Assembly: GCF_014042355.1 (NCBI RefSeq)
Contig: NZ_JACEZU010000009.1
Coordinates: 124,001-188,000, forward strand
From: Rugamonas apoptosis
GTDB lineage: Bacteria > Pseudomonadota > Gammaproteobacteria > Burkholderiales > Burkholderiaceae_D
Reading direction: 5' to 3'
Length of the DNA: 64,000 nt
Below, in pieces: positions 14,858 to 22,389 of the stretch. The notes beneath the pieces were generated by a model. It saw nothing but the letters and a program-made list of their open reading frames with translations, made no database searches and had not been told where the DNA came from. The translations under genes and the position numbers were made by a program. Within the stretch, counting starts at the first letter, position 1. Every line of letters begins with the position of its first letter.

Positions 14858-17800
14858 TCACACCACCCACAAGCCCTGGGTGCCGAACTGCGCGTTGACG
14901 ACATCCTGCTGCGCCACCCAGGATCCCACCAGTTCGGCGCGCGTGTGGCTGCCCAGGAACGCGGTCCACTGCGCGCTGCCGCCGGCGGCGCTGTCGGCCA
15001 GCCCGCTGTTGGCGTACAAGGCGTGAACGAAGTCCGCATCGTCCATGCCGTCGTAGCGGGCCTTGAACTCGATGGTGCCGGCGAAGCCTTGCGCCAGCTG
15101 GGCCGCGCTCATGTGCTGGTCGGTCCACCAGTTGACGCCGGCCACGCGCCCGGCCCGGTCCAGCACGGCCTCATACAGCAAGCCCACCGTTCGCAGGTTA
15201 GCGGTGGCGGTCTGGGTGAAGTGCAGGTCCACCGTCCCGTCGCTGAAGGCGCCCTGCTCGATGCCGCTGATGCTGTCCACATCCGTGTTGGCCCGGTCGG
15301 CCACCTTGACCGTGCCGTCGGCCGCCAGCAGGAATTTGTAGCCAGCCAGCGCGCCGCCATAGACCACCGTGTCGGTGCCGTCGCCCCCTACCAGCACATC
15401 GCTGCCGGCGCCGCCATCGAGCCGATCGTCGCCGCTGGCCTTGATCCAGCCCTGCTCACGGGCTACCGTGCCGTTGCCGATCAGCAGGCCGGCGCTGCCG
15501 TTTTCCAGCGTCCGGTGCTCGGCGCTGAACGCGATGTCGCGGAGCAGTTGCGAGCGGCTCTCGGCTGGCGTACCGTCCGTGCCCGCCAGCCGCCCCGTCC
15601 AGTAAGCCAGGCCGGCCGCCGTCGGGGCGCGGCCCAGGGCTTGCTGGAACAGGGTGGTCACCAGCGCGCTATCGCTGAGCTGGCCGTGCCCGGCGGCCAG
15701 CCATTCCGTCGAGCTCATGAGGAACCGGGCTTCGCCGTCCAGCGTATTACCGCTGTCCAGCCAGGCGTTCAGCGCCCCCAGGTCCGGCGCGCGGCCCAGG
15801 GCCGCGTGGTACAGCAGCGCCAGTTCGGTCAGTTGTTCCCGCGCGCCGCCCAGGAAGGCCAGGCCGGCGCTGGCGCCATTCAAATCGGCCGGGGCCAGCG
15901 TTTCCGTCTGGCCCGGCGCGAACACGGCCAACTGGTGGCGGGCCGACACGGCGCCATCGCTGCCCAGGTAGAACTGCCACGCCCCCTGGTCGCTGCGCCC
16001 GCCCTGCAGCACGTCGTTGCCGGTGCCACCCTGCAGGGTATCGTTGCCGATGCCGCCGGCCACGATATCGTCGCCGCTGCCGCCATCCAGGGTATCGTTG
16101 CCGCCAGCGCTGCCCACGATGTCGTTGCCGCCGCCGCCGTACAACAGATCGTCGTCGGCGCCCAGCATGATGTTTTGCGCCGCGTCGTCGCCCACCACGA
16201 AGTTGCGGCCGTCGCCGCCGCGCAGCGTGGCCGCGCCCACCACGGCCGCGAAGTCCACGTTGTTCAGCTCGATGGTCGAGCCGCGCGACAGGTGGCTGGC
16301 GTCGATCACGATACCGATGGCCGTGCCGTTGGCCGGCTGGCCCGGCGCCGGGGTGGTGGAACTGCCGTTGATGTGGATGGTCTGCGGGCCGGCGCTGTCG
16401 GCCACGGTGGGCACCAGGGTCTGGGTCTGCAGCATGGTGCTGCCGGTCAGGTCGTGCAGGAAGCTGGTGCCCTGCCCTGTCATGTCCAGCTGCACGTTGG
16501 AACCGTCGGTTGTCTTTTGCTCGATGCGGCGGATCAGGTCCAGCAACGCCTGCTCATTGCTCAACAGCCCGGTGGGGCCGCTGGCCTCCAGCCCGGTGCC
16601 GACGGGCAGGCTGACCGTGAGCGTGGTGCCATGGCCGCCAGATGGCGTGACGCCGAGCGGAATGTCGGCCAGGCCGGGATTGGGGGTGGCGGGATCGTCC
16701 GGCCGGGTCGGCAGCACCACGGGCACCGTCACCTGGTGGTTGGCCAGACCGGTGGCCGGATCCGTGGTGGTGACGGTGCTCACCGGCACACCATCGACGG
16801 TGCCGGGCACGGACGGCTGTCCGGGCGTCTCCGGCGCCGTACTGACCGTGTAGGTGTTGGACGAGAAGCTGCCGCTGCCCGCGTTGCCGGCCCCATTGTG
16901 CACCCCCGCGCCATTGAGCGTGATCACGTTACCGGCCGCGTTCACGGCGCTGCCCGGGGTCAGCGTGGCGGTCCAGGTCACGCCGCCGTCGCTGGAGGAG
17001 ACCTCGCTCAAGGTGCCGTGGCCCACCGTCAAGTCGCCGTTATTAAAGCCCGTCACCGCTTCCGAGAACGTGATGGTGACCACGCTGGTGGCCCCCACGC
17101 CCAGCGTGGTGGTGGCCACGGCGATGGTGGCCGTGGGGCGCACCGTGCTGACCGTGTAATTGCCCGAGTTGGCCATGTCGGCGCCGGCGTTACCGGCCAG
17201 GTCGGTCAGGCCCGACAGGTCCAGCAGCAGATCGTTGCTGGCGTCGGTCACGCCGGCCGTCGGCGTCAGGGTCGCGGTCCAGGTGATGCCGCCGTCGGCG
17301 GAATTGAGGCCGGTGAGCGCGCCATTGGGCGCCGCCAGGTCGGCCGTCGTGAAGTTGGTCACCGCTTCCGAGAAGGTGATCGTCACCAGCGACGTTTCAC
17401 CAGCCAGCAGCGCGCTGTCGGACAGCTCCACCGTGGCAGTGGGCCGCACCGTGTCGACCGTGTAATTGGCCGAATCCGTGTGGCCCACGCCGGCCATCTC
17501 GCCCGCGTTGGCCACGCCAGTGTTGTCGAGCCGGATGATGTTGGTGGCGTCCGTGGTGGCCGCCGCCGGGGTGAACGTGGCGGTCCAGGTGACGCCGCCG
17601 TCGGAGGAACTGACGGCCGTCAGCGTGCCGTTGTCCACCGCCAGGTCGGCATTGGAGAAGCCCGTCACGGCCTCCGAGAAGGTGATGGTGACGGTGGCCG
17701 TGTCGCCGATCTTGAGCGCCGAATCGCTCAGCGCGATGGTGGCCGTGGGCACCATGGTGTTGATGGTGTAGTTGTTGGAATCCGTGGTGCCGCTGCCGGC

Positions 17801-20800
17801 GTTGCCGGCGATGTCGCGCACGCCCGTATTGGCCAGCGTGATGACATTGGTGGCATCGAGAACGCTCAGGTTCGGCGTCAGGGTGGTGGTCCAGGTGACG
17901 CCGCCGTCGGCAGAATTGAGGCCGCTCACGGTGCCGTTGGCCACTGTCAGGTCGGCCGTCGTGAAACCGGTCACCGCTTCCGAGAACGTGATCGTCACCA
18001 GCGAGGTGCCGCTGCCTTGCAGCGCATTGTTCGCCACCACGATGGTGGCCGTGGGCGCCGTGCTGTCTATCGTGTAATTGCCCGAACTGGTGGTGCCGCT
18101 GCCGGCGTTGCCGGCCGCGTCGGTCACGCTGGAATTGTCGAGCGTGATGACGTTGGTGGCTTCGTTCACGCTGGCCGTGGGCGTGTAGGTGCCGGTCCAG
18201 GTGACGCCGCCGTCGCTGGAGCTGAGCGTGCCCACCGTGCCGTGCCCCACCGTGAGCGCGGCGCTGTTCAGGCCCGTCACCGCTTCCGAGAAGGTGATGG
18301 TGACCAGCGAAGTCTCGCCCGTGGCCAGCGCATCGTCGGCCAGCGCGATGGTGGACCAGGGGCGGGCCGTGTCGATCCCGTAGTTGTTGGAATCGGTGCT
18401 GCCGCTGCCCGCGTTACCGGCCAGGTCGGTCACACCCGTATTCACCAGCGTGACGACATTGGTGGCGTCTGTCACGCTGGCCGTGGGCGTCAGGGTCGCC
18501 GTCCAGGTCACGCCATCGTCGGCGGAACTCAGGCCGCTCACGGTGCCGTTGGCCACAGTCAGGTCGGCCGTCGTGAAGTCGGTCACGGCTTCCGAGAAGG
18601 TGATCGTCAGCAGCGACGTTTCGCCGGCCTTGAGCGCGGTATCCGTCACAACCAGCGTGGCCGTGGGGCGCGCCGTGTCGATCGTGTAATTGCTGCTGCT
18701 GGTGCTGCCGCTGCCGGCGTTGCCGGCCACGTCGTTCACCCCGGTCTTGTCCACCGTGATGACGTTGGTGGCGTCCTCGATGCTGGCGGTGGGCGTGAAG
18801 GTGGCGGTCCAGGTGGTGCCGCCGTCGGACGAACTGAGGCCGCTCACGGCGCCGTTGGCGGCCGTGATATCGGCCGTGGTGAAGCCCGTCACGGCTTCCG
18901 AGAAGGTGAACGTGACGACCGACGTGTCGTTGATCTTGAGGGCCGCGTCGCTCATCCCGACCGTGACGGTGGGCGCCATGGTGTCGAGCACGTAGGCCTG
19001 GCTGGTCACCGTGCCGTCGTTGCCGGCCAGGTCCGTCACTTTGAATTTCAGGTTGCTGCTGCCGGCCAGCGTGACGCCGGTCCAGGTGACGTCCGTGCCG
19101 CTGACCATGGCGGTGATGTCGGTCCAGCTGCCGCCATTGTCGGTCGAGCCGTACAGCACGTCGGTGCCACCCAGGGTGGCGCTCAGCGTGGCGCTGACCG
19201 TCTGCGCGGCCGTCCGCGTGATCAGGTCCGAGGCGCTGCCACCCGTGTCGGCCGACAGCGCGATGCCGCTCACGGTCTGGGTGGGCGCCGTGTGGTCGAG
19301 CGTCACACTGAGAGCGGCGCTGTTGGTGCTGTGCAGGTTGCCCGTGGCCGAGGTGACCACGGCATACACGTCATAGCTGCCATCGATCACGCCGCTGGTG
19401 CTGAGGCCGGTGACGCTCCAGCTGCCATTGCTGACGGTGGCCGTGGCCGTGGGGTCGCCGTCCGAGAAGTCGCCGCTGCGGTCCGCGTCGAGGAACACGC
19501 GCACTGTGCTGCTGCTGTCGCCGGACGCGCTGGTGCCGGAAAAGGCGATGCTGCCGCCGGTGAGCACATTGTCCGTGTTGCTGGTTCCCGTGTCGCTGGC
19601 GCTGGCCAGGTCGGGCGTGCCGGGCGTGCCGGGATTGACGCTGACGGTGATGGTACGGGTGGCCGTGGCCGCGCCGTCCGACACCCGGACGACAAAGCTG
19701 TCCGTGCCCGCGTAGCCGGCCGTGGGGGTGTAGCTGATGGTACCGCCGCTGGTAATGGAAGTACTGCCGCTGGCGGCCGTGGCGCTGGCAAAGGCCAGCG
19801 TGCCATGGCTGGGAGCGCTGTTCTGGCTCCAGGTCAGGGTCTGGCTGCTATCCGTGTCACTCACCTGCAGCAGGCCCGTGATGCCGGTGGCGCTGGCGTT
19901 CTCTGTCACCGACAGCGTGGTGGTGGCGCCGACGAACGTGGGCGAGACGTTGGGTGAGGTGATATTCGCCAGCTCGATGTCGTCCAGCGCGATGTAGATC
20001 GGATCGGAGCCATTCTGGGCCGTTAATTTGAACCAGCTCACACCGGTCAGGTAGCTGGCCGAGAAGGTCTTGTAGGCCGCAGCGCCCGGGCCGCTGATGA
20101 ACGAGAAGTCCGTGCCCTCGGTGTCCTTGTTGCTGCTCAGGTGCCAGGTGGTGGAGCCGCCTTCCGAGACCAGATCCATGATGTCGAAAGAGGCCAGGTC
20201 GAACGTCTTGCCGGCATCCAGCGTGAAGGTCAGGCCAGTGGTCCAGTCAATCAGGTTCATGCCGAAAACATGGCCACTGAAGTTCGTGACCGGGGTGACC
20301 AGCCCCAGATCAAGCGCGGTGGCGACCCAGCCTTGGCCCGTGTCCGGCTCGGTGGGCACGTCGAACGTCAGGGTCAGCGTGTCGCTGCCAACCAGCTGGC
20401 TGGTGACCCGATTACCCGGACCATAAATGTTGGTCGCGCCCGTCACGCCCGACTCGAAACCGAAGAAGGAAGATGGGACGCTCAGCACGCCCGCATAATG
20501 GGCCAGCGCACCGTCGCTCCCCAGCGGCGCCGTAACGACTGGTCCGAGCCGAACTTCCAGCGACCAGTTGCCGCCCAGGCTGGCGGCGCCCGTCAAGCTG
20601 TCCGATGCCGCCACCGCTGCGCCAGTGGTCCGCGCCAGCGCGTCGAGCAGCGCCGCGCCACGGGTTCCGGCGCCGGCCCGGCAGCCATACACCAGCAAGT
20701 CGGCGCCGGGATGGAGCGCCTGTCCGATACGCGCCAGCTCGTCCGCCCGCACCGCCGCCTGCGCGGCATCCAGCGTCAGCGTGCCCAGCGCCAGCGCCCC

Positions 20801-21055
20801 CGGCGCCGCATGGGTGAGCAGGTGCACAGCGTCGATGCCGCGCCGACCCGCCAGCGCTCGCACCATTTGCGTCAGGCCATCTCCCGCCGGATCGAGCAGG
20901 CGCACTTCCAGCCCTGGCGCCAGCCCCGCCATCAGCGTGGGAAGATCATCAAGCGCGCTATCGATGAACACCAGCTCCTGGCGGGGCGACGGAGCACAGG
21001 CCGCGCGAGCAAGGTGGCTGGACGACGGAACGGTGAATTCTGGCGAGCGATACAT
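14858..21055 (-). CDS. Giant secreted adhesin: DUF4347, Ig-like repeats, RTX, DUF4214
   Basis: A protein of about 2,065 aa, probably exported by a type I system. In order: a DUF4347 module at about 25-190 (ELVFIDSALDDLPTLMAGL onward), a lectin-like or FxFG-type beta domain to about 380, a cadherin-like domain (SYTPTAGYAGTDSFVVRVSDG), two further Ig-like domains, seven tandem 102-residue Ig-like repeats (16854-18995), a linker domain, RTX nonapeptides such as GGGGNDIVG and GGTGNDVLQG (about 15990-16230), a DUF4214 domain, a second short RTX block (GGAGSDVLVGGDG), and a final DUF4214 copy. There is no Sec signal peptide, as expected for C-terminal type I signals. No type I secretion genes are in the window. 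The ATG at 21055 has AGGAT eight bases upstream. Confidence 0.88.
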   Translation of the reverse strand: MYRSPEFTVPSSSHLARAACAPSPRQELVFIDSALDDLPTLMAGLAPGLEVRLLDPAGDGLTQMVRALAGRRGIDAVHLLTHAAPGALALGTLTLDAAQAAVRADELARIGQALHPGADLLVYGCRAGAGTRGAALLDALARTTGAAVAASDSLTGAASLGGNWSLEVRLGPVVTAPLGSDGALAHYAGVLSVPSSFFGFESGVTGATNIYGPGNRVTSQLVGSDTLTLTFDVPTEPDTGQGWVATALDLGLVTPVTNFSGHVFGMNLIDWTTGLTFTLDAGKTFDLASFDIMDLVSEGGSTTWHLSSNKDTEGTDFSFISGPGAAAYKTFSASYLTGVSWFKLTAQNGSDPIYIALDDIELANITSPNVSPTFVGATTTLSVTENASATGITGLLQVSDTDSSQTLTWSQNSAPSHGTLAFASATAASGSTSITSGGTISYTPTAGYAGTDSFVVRVSDGAATATRTITVSVNPGTPGTPDLASASDTGTSNTDNVLTGGSIAFSGTSASGDSSSTVRVFLDADRSGDFSDGDPTATATVSNGSWSVTGLSTSGVIDGSYDVYAVVTSATGNLHSTNSAALSVTLDHTAPTQTVSGIALSADTGGSASDLITRTAAQTVSATLSATLGGTDVLYGSTDNGGSWTDITAMVSGTDVTWTGVTLAGSSNLKFKVTDLAGNDGTVTSQAYVLDTMAPTVTVGMSDAALKINDTSVVTFTFSEAVTGFTTADITAANGAVSGLSSSDGGTTWTATFTPTASIEDATNVITVDKTGVNDVAGNAGSGSTSSSNYTIDTARPTATLVVTDTALKAGETSLLTITFSEAVTDFTTADLTVANGTVSGLSSADDGVTWTATLTPTASVTDATNVVTLVNTGVTDLAGNAGSGSTDSNNYGIDTARPWSTIALADDALATGETSLVTITFSEAVTGLNSAALTVGHGTVGTLSSSDGGVTWTGTYTPTASVNEATNVITLDNSSVTDAAGNAGSGTTSSGNYTIDSTAPTATIVVANNALQGSGTSLVTITFSEAVTGFTTADLTVANGTVSGLNSADGGVTWTTTLTPNLSVLDATNVITLANTGVRDIAGNAGSGTTDSNNYTINTMVPTATIALSDSALKIGDTATVTITFSEAVTGFSNADLAVDNGTLTAVSSSDGGVTWTATFTPAAATTDATNIIRLDNTGVANAGEMAGVGHTDSANYTVDTVRPTATVELSDSALLAGETSLVTITFSEAVTNFTTADLAAPNGALTGLNSADGGITWTATLTPTAGVTDASNDLLLDLSGLTDLAGNAGADMANSGNYTVSTVRPTATIAVATTTLGVGATSVVTITFSEAVTGFNNGDLTVGHGTLSEVSSSDGGVTWTATLTPGSAVNAAGNVITLNGAGVHNGAGNAGSGSFSSNTYTVSTAPETPGQPSVPGTVDGVPVSTVTTTDPATGLANHQVTVPVVLPTRPDDPATPNPGLADIPLGVTPSGGHGTTLTVSLPVGTGLEASGPTGLLSNEQALLDLIRRIEQKTTDGSNVQLDMTGQGTSFLHDLTGSTMLQTQTLVPTVADSAGPQTIHINGSSTTPAPGQPANGTAIGIVIDASHLSRGSTIELNNVDFAAVVGAATLRGGDGRNFVVGDDAAQNIMLGADDDLLYGGGGNDIVGSAGGNDTLDGGSGDDIVAGGIGNDTLQGGTGNDVLQGGRSDQGAWQFYLGSDGAVSARHQLAVFAPGQTETLAPADLNGASAGLAFLGGAREQLTELALLYHAALGRAPDLGALNAWLDSGNTLDGEARFLMSSTEWLAAGHGQLSDSALVTTLFQQALGRAPTAAGLAYWTGRLAGTDGTPAESRSQLLRDIAFSAEHRTLENGSAGLLIGNGTVAREQGWIKASGDDRLDGGAGSDVLVGGDGTDTVVYGGALAGYKFLLAADGTVKVADRANTDVDSISGIEQGAFSDGTVDLHFTQTATANLRTVGLLYEAVLDRAGRVAGVNWWTDQHMSAAQLAQGFAGTIEFKARYDGMDDADFVHALYANSGLADSAAGGSAQWTAFLGSHTRAELVGSWVAQQDVVNAQFGTQGLWVV
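15990..16230 (-). repeat. RTX calcium-binding nonapeptide block
   Basis: Tandem glycine/aspartate-rich nonapeptides of the GGxGxDxUx type are encoded here (for example GADDDLLYGGGGNDIVG and GGIGNDTLQGGTGNDVLQGG). They form a calcium-binding beta-roll that folds after type I secretion. A second, shorter block lies at about 15340-15440. Confidence 0.85.
16854..18995 (-). repeat. Seven tandem 306-bp Ig-like repeats
   Basis: Seven consecutive units of exactly 306 bp (102 codons) encode Ig-like domains with the shared core TITFSEAVTGF, DGGVTWTATLTP and DLAGNAGSG. The unit boundary is constant to the base and only sequence, not length, varies between copies. Fixed length with diverged sequence suggests old duplication kept in register by domain structure. 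Such arrays can also expand or contract by recombination. Confidence 0.92.
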
Positions 21056-21197
21056 GGCTTCATCCTGTTCAGGTAAGCCGGATAGCGCTGGCGCGCCGCG
21101 CGCGCCGCCCCGCTCCCGCGGGCACACGGCGCCGATCCGGCGAAAGTGCGGCGCAGGCAAGCCCGCACCGCGATTCGCATGACGTAACGTTGGCCGC

Positions 21198-21851
21198 TTA
21201 AGGGCGGGTCGGATAGATCCCGTTGGTGGCGATGATGTAATTGAGCGACAACGAAGGCTGCACGGTGCTCACGGTGACCGGCACGTTAACCGAGACGGCC
21301 AGTGCCGCCCCGCCGCCCGTGTTGGCATTGCTCACCGTGCCGCCACCGGCCGGGACATTGACGGAGAATGGCTTGAGCGTGGTGTTGGCCGCGTTGGAAC
21401 TGTAGATCTTGGTGGCCGCCGTGCCGGTCAAGGCTTTCCCCATCACCAGCCCGGTGCCGGGCACGTTGTCCGTTTCACCCGCACTGTCGGCCGGAATGGC
21501 GATGCTGACCGACGAGCTGCCGCCGCCGGGGGTGAAGGTGGCCGTGTGGGAGTGGCTGGGCAGATTGTTCACCCCGATGGTGACGCTGCCGCTGCCGACG
21601 GCGTTCACGGTCGCGGTGGCGGCGCCCGTCTTCTGGCCCACCGCGTTCATGGCGGTGGTCCCCACCGGCACCTTGGCGCGTAGATCCGGCAGCGCGAAAG
21701 TACTGCTGCCATTGCCACCGTAGGTGTTGCCGATCAGGGAAAACAGCGCCTGGTAGTCGGAGACGTTGACCACCGTGCCATCGCACAGCGCCCAGCCTTC
21801 CGGCACCCACAGGCCCGGCCACAGGATGATCTGCCCAATAAATGGATCCAT
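21198..21851 (-). CDS. Phage tail-collar domain (MdpB-like) protein
   Basis: A 217-aa protein with the tail-collar signature GQIILWPGLWVPEGWALCDG at residues 6-25, then LFSLIGNTYGGNGSSTFALPDLRAKVPVG, LPSHSHTATF and a C-terminal LNYIIATNGIYP. The domain comes from phage tail fibres, but bacterial homologues (microcystin-dependent-protein family) occur singly or in pairs without a phage. No other phage gene is nearby. GAGGAG six bases upstream supports the start. It lies 142 bases upstream of the giant adhesin on the same strand, so a shared surface function is possible. Its function is not known. Confidence 0.85.
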   Translation of the reverse strand: MDPFIGQIILWPGLWVPEGWALCDGTVVNVSDYQALFSLIGNTYGGNGSSTFALPDLRAKVPVGTTAMNAVGQKTGAATATVNAVGSGSVTIGVNNLPSHSHTATFTPGGGSSSVSIAIPADSAGETDNVPGTGLVMGKALTGTAATKIYSSNAANTTLKPFSVNVPAGGGTVSNANTGGGAALAVSVNVPVTVSTVQPSLSLNYIIATNGIYPTRP

Positions 21852-22321
21852 TGCTTGCTCCTCATTCGTTCGATTGCCTCAGGGAAAACCCGGTATATAG
21901 CGCGCAAACAAACCGCAACCAGCATTAACAGCAGGATGAAATCATATAACTTTCCGCCCGCCGAAACATAATGCCATAGACAATTAAATTAATGTGCGAG
22001 ACATATAAAATATATGTATGTCTTTTGATTCGATTAATTTAACGAGTGATAATCAGAGAGATTTATTTTGCAAGGAACAGATAATATATCGCATGCCATT
22101 TATGGCGTACCAGCAAGGGCTATCGCCCGGCAGCACAACGGACAACATGGAAAACGACAGCCCGCCCGGCCGCCACCGGCGCGATCGGCCGGAGTCGCTT
22201 TAATAATAAATGAGACAGAAAAAATCACAGCCATGGTTGAATATAAACGGAGCGGCAAGTTAATATCAACTCGCCAGTTTATATAATTGAAGCATGCAAG
22301 CTACGCGGGCAGGAAAAACCA
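21852..22321. other. AT-rich intergenic region, no supported gene
   Basis: About 470 bases between the tail-collar gene and the cphA terminator, with much lower GC than the surroundings between about 21890 and 22290. It contains a perfect 17-base palindrome, ACATATA-AAA-TATATGT (22001-22017). A 61-codon plus-strand frame at 22018-22203 has no ribosome-binding site and is not supported. The region probably holds the promoter of the minus-strand tail-collar gene; no convincing -35/-10 pair can be assigned. Confidence 0.6.
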
Positions 22322-22364
22322 ACGGCCGCTGTGGCGCCGGAAATTCCGGTGCCACAGCGGCCGT
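22316..22364 (-). terminator. Terminator of the cph operon
   Basis: A 19-bp stem (22364-22346 against 22340-22322) with one G-T pair and a 5-base loop, followed on the minus strand by TTGGTTTTTCC. It begins 25 bases after the cphA stop codon. The stem is unusually long for a terminator and could also stabilise the transcript end. Confidence 0.88.
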
Positions 22365-22389
22365 CGCGATCAGGCTGGATCGGCGCCGG

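Noticed and set aside
14945-19957. A continuous 1,670-codon plus-strand reading frame antisense to the adhesin gene
   Set aside because: It is a by-product of high GC and the repeated Ig-like codons. Its translation is Arg/Gly/Ala/His-rich with no domain, while the minus strand has a coherent multi-domain protein.
21198-21851. Prophage remnant around the tail-collar gene
   Set aside because: No integrase, capsid, terminase, other tail genes or attachment repeats are nearby; collar domains also occur in non-phage bacterial proteins.
22018-22203. A 61-codon plus-strand frame in the AT-rich interval
   Set aside because: No ribosome-binding site, no recognisable motif, and its start is inside the palindrome. 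Better read as non-coding.
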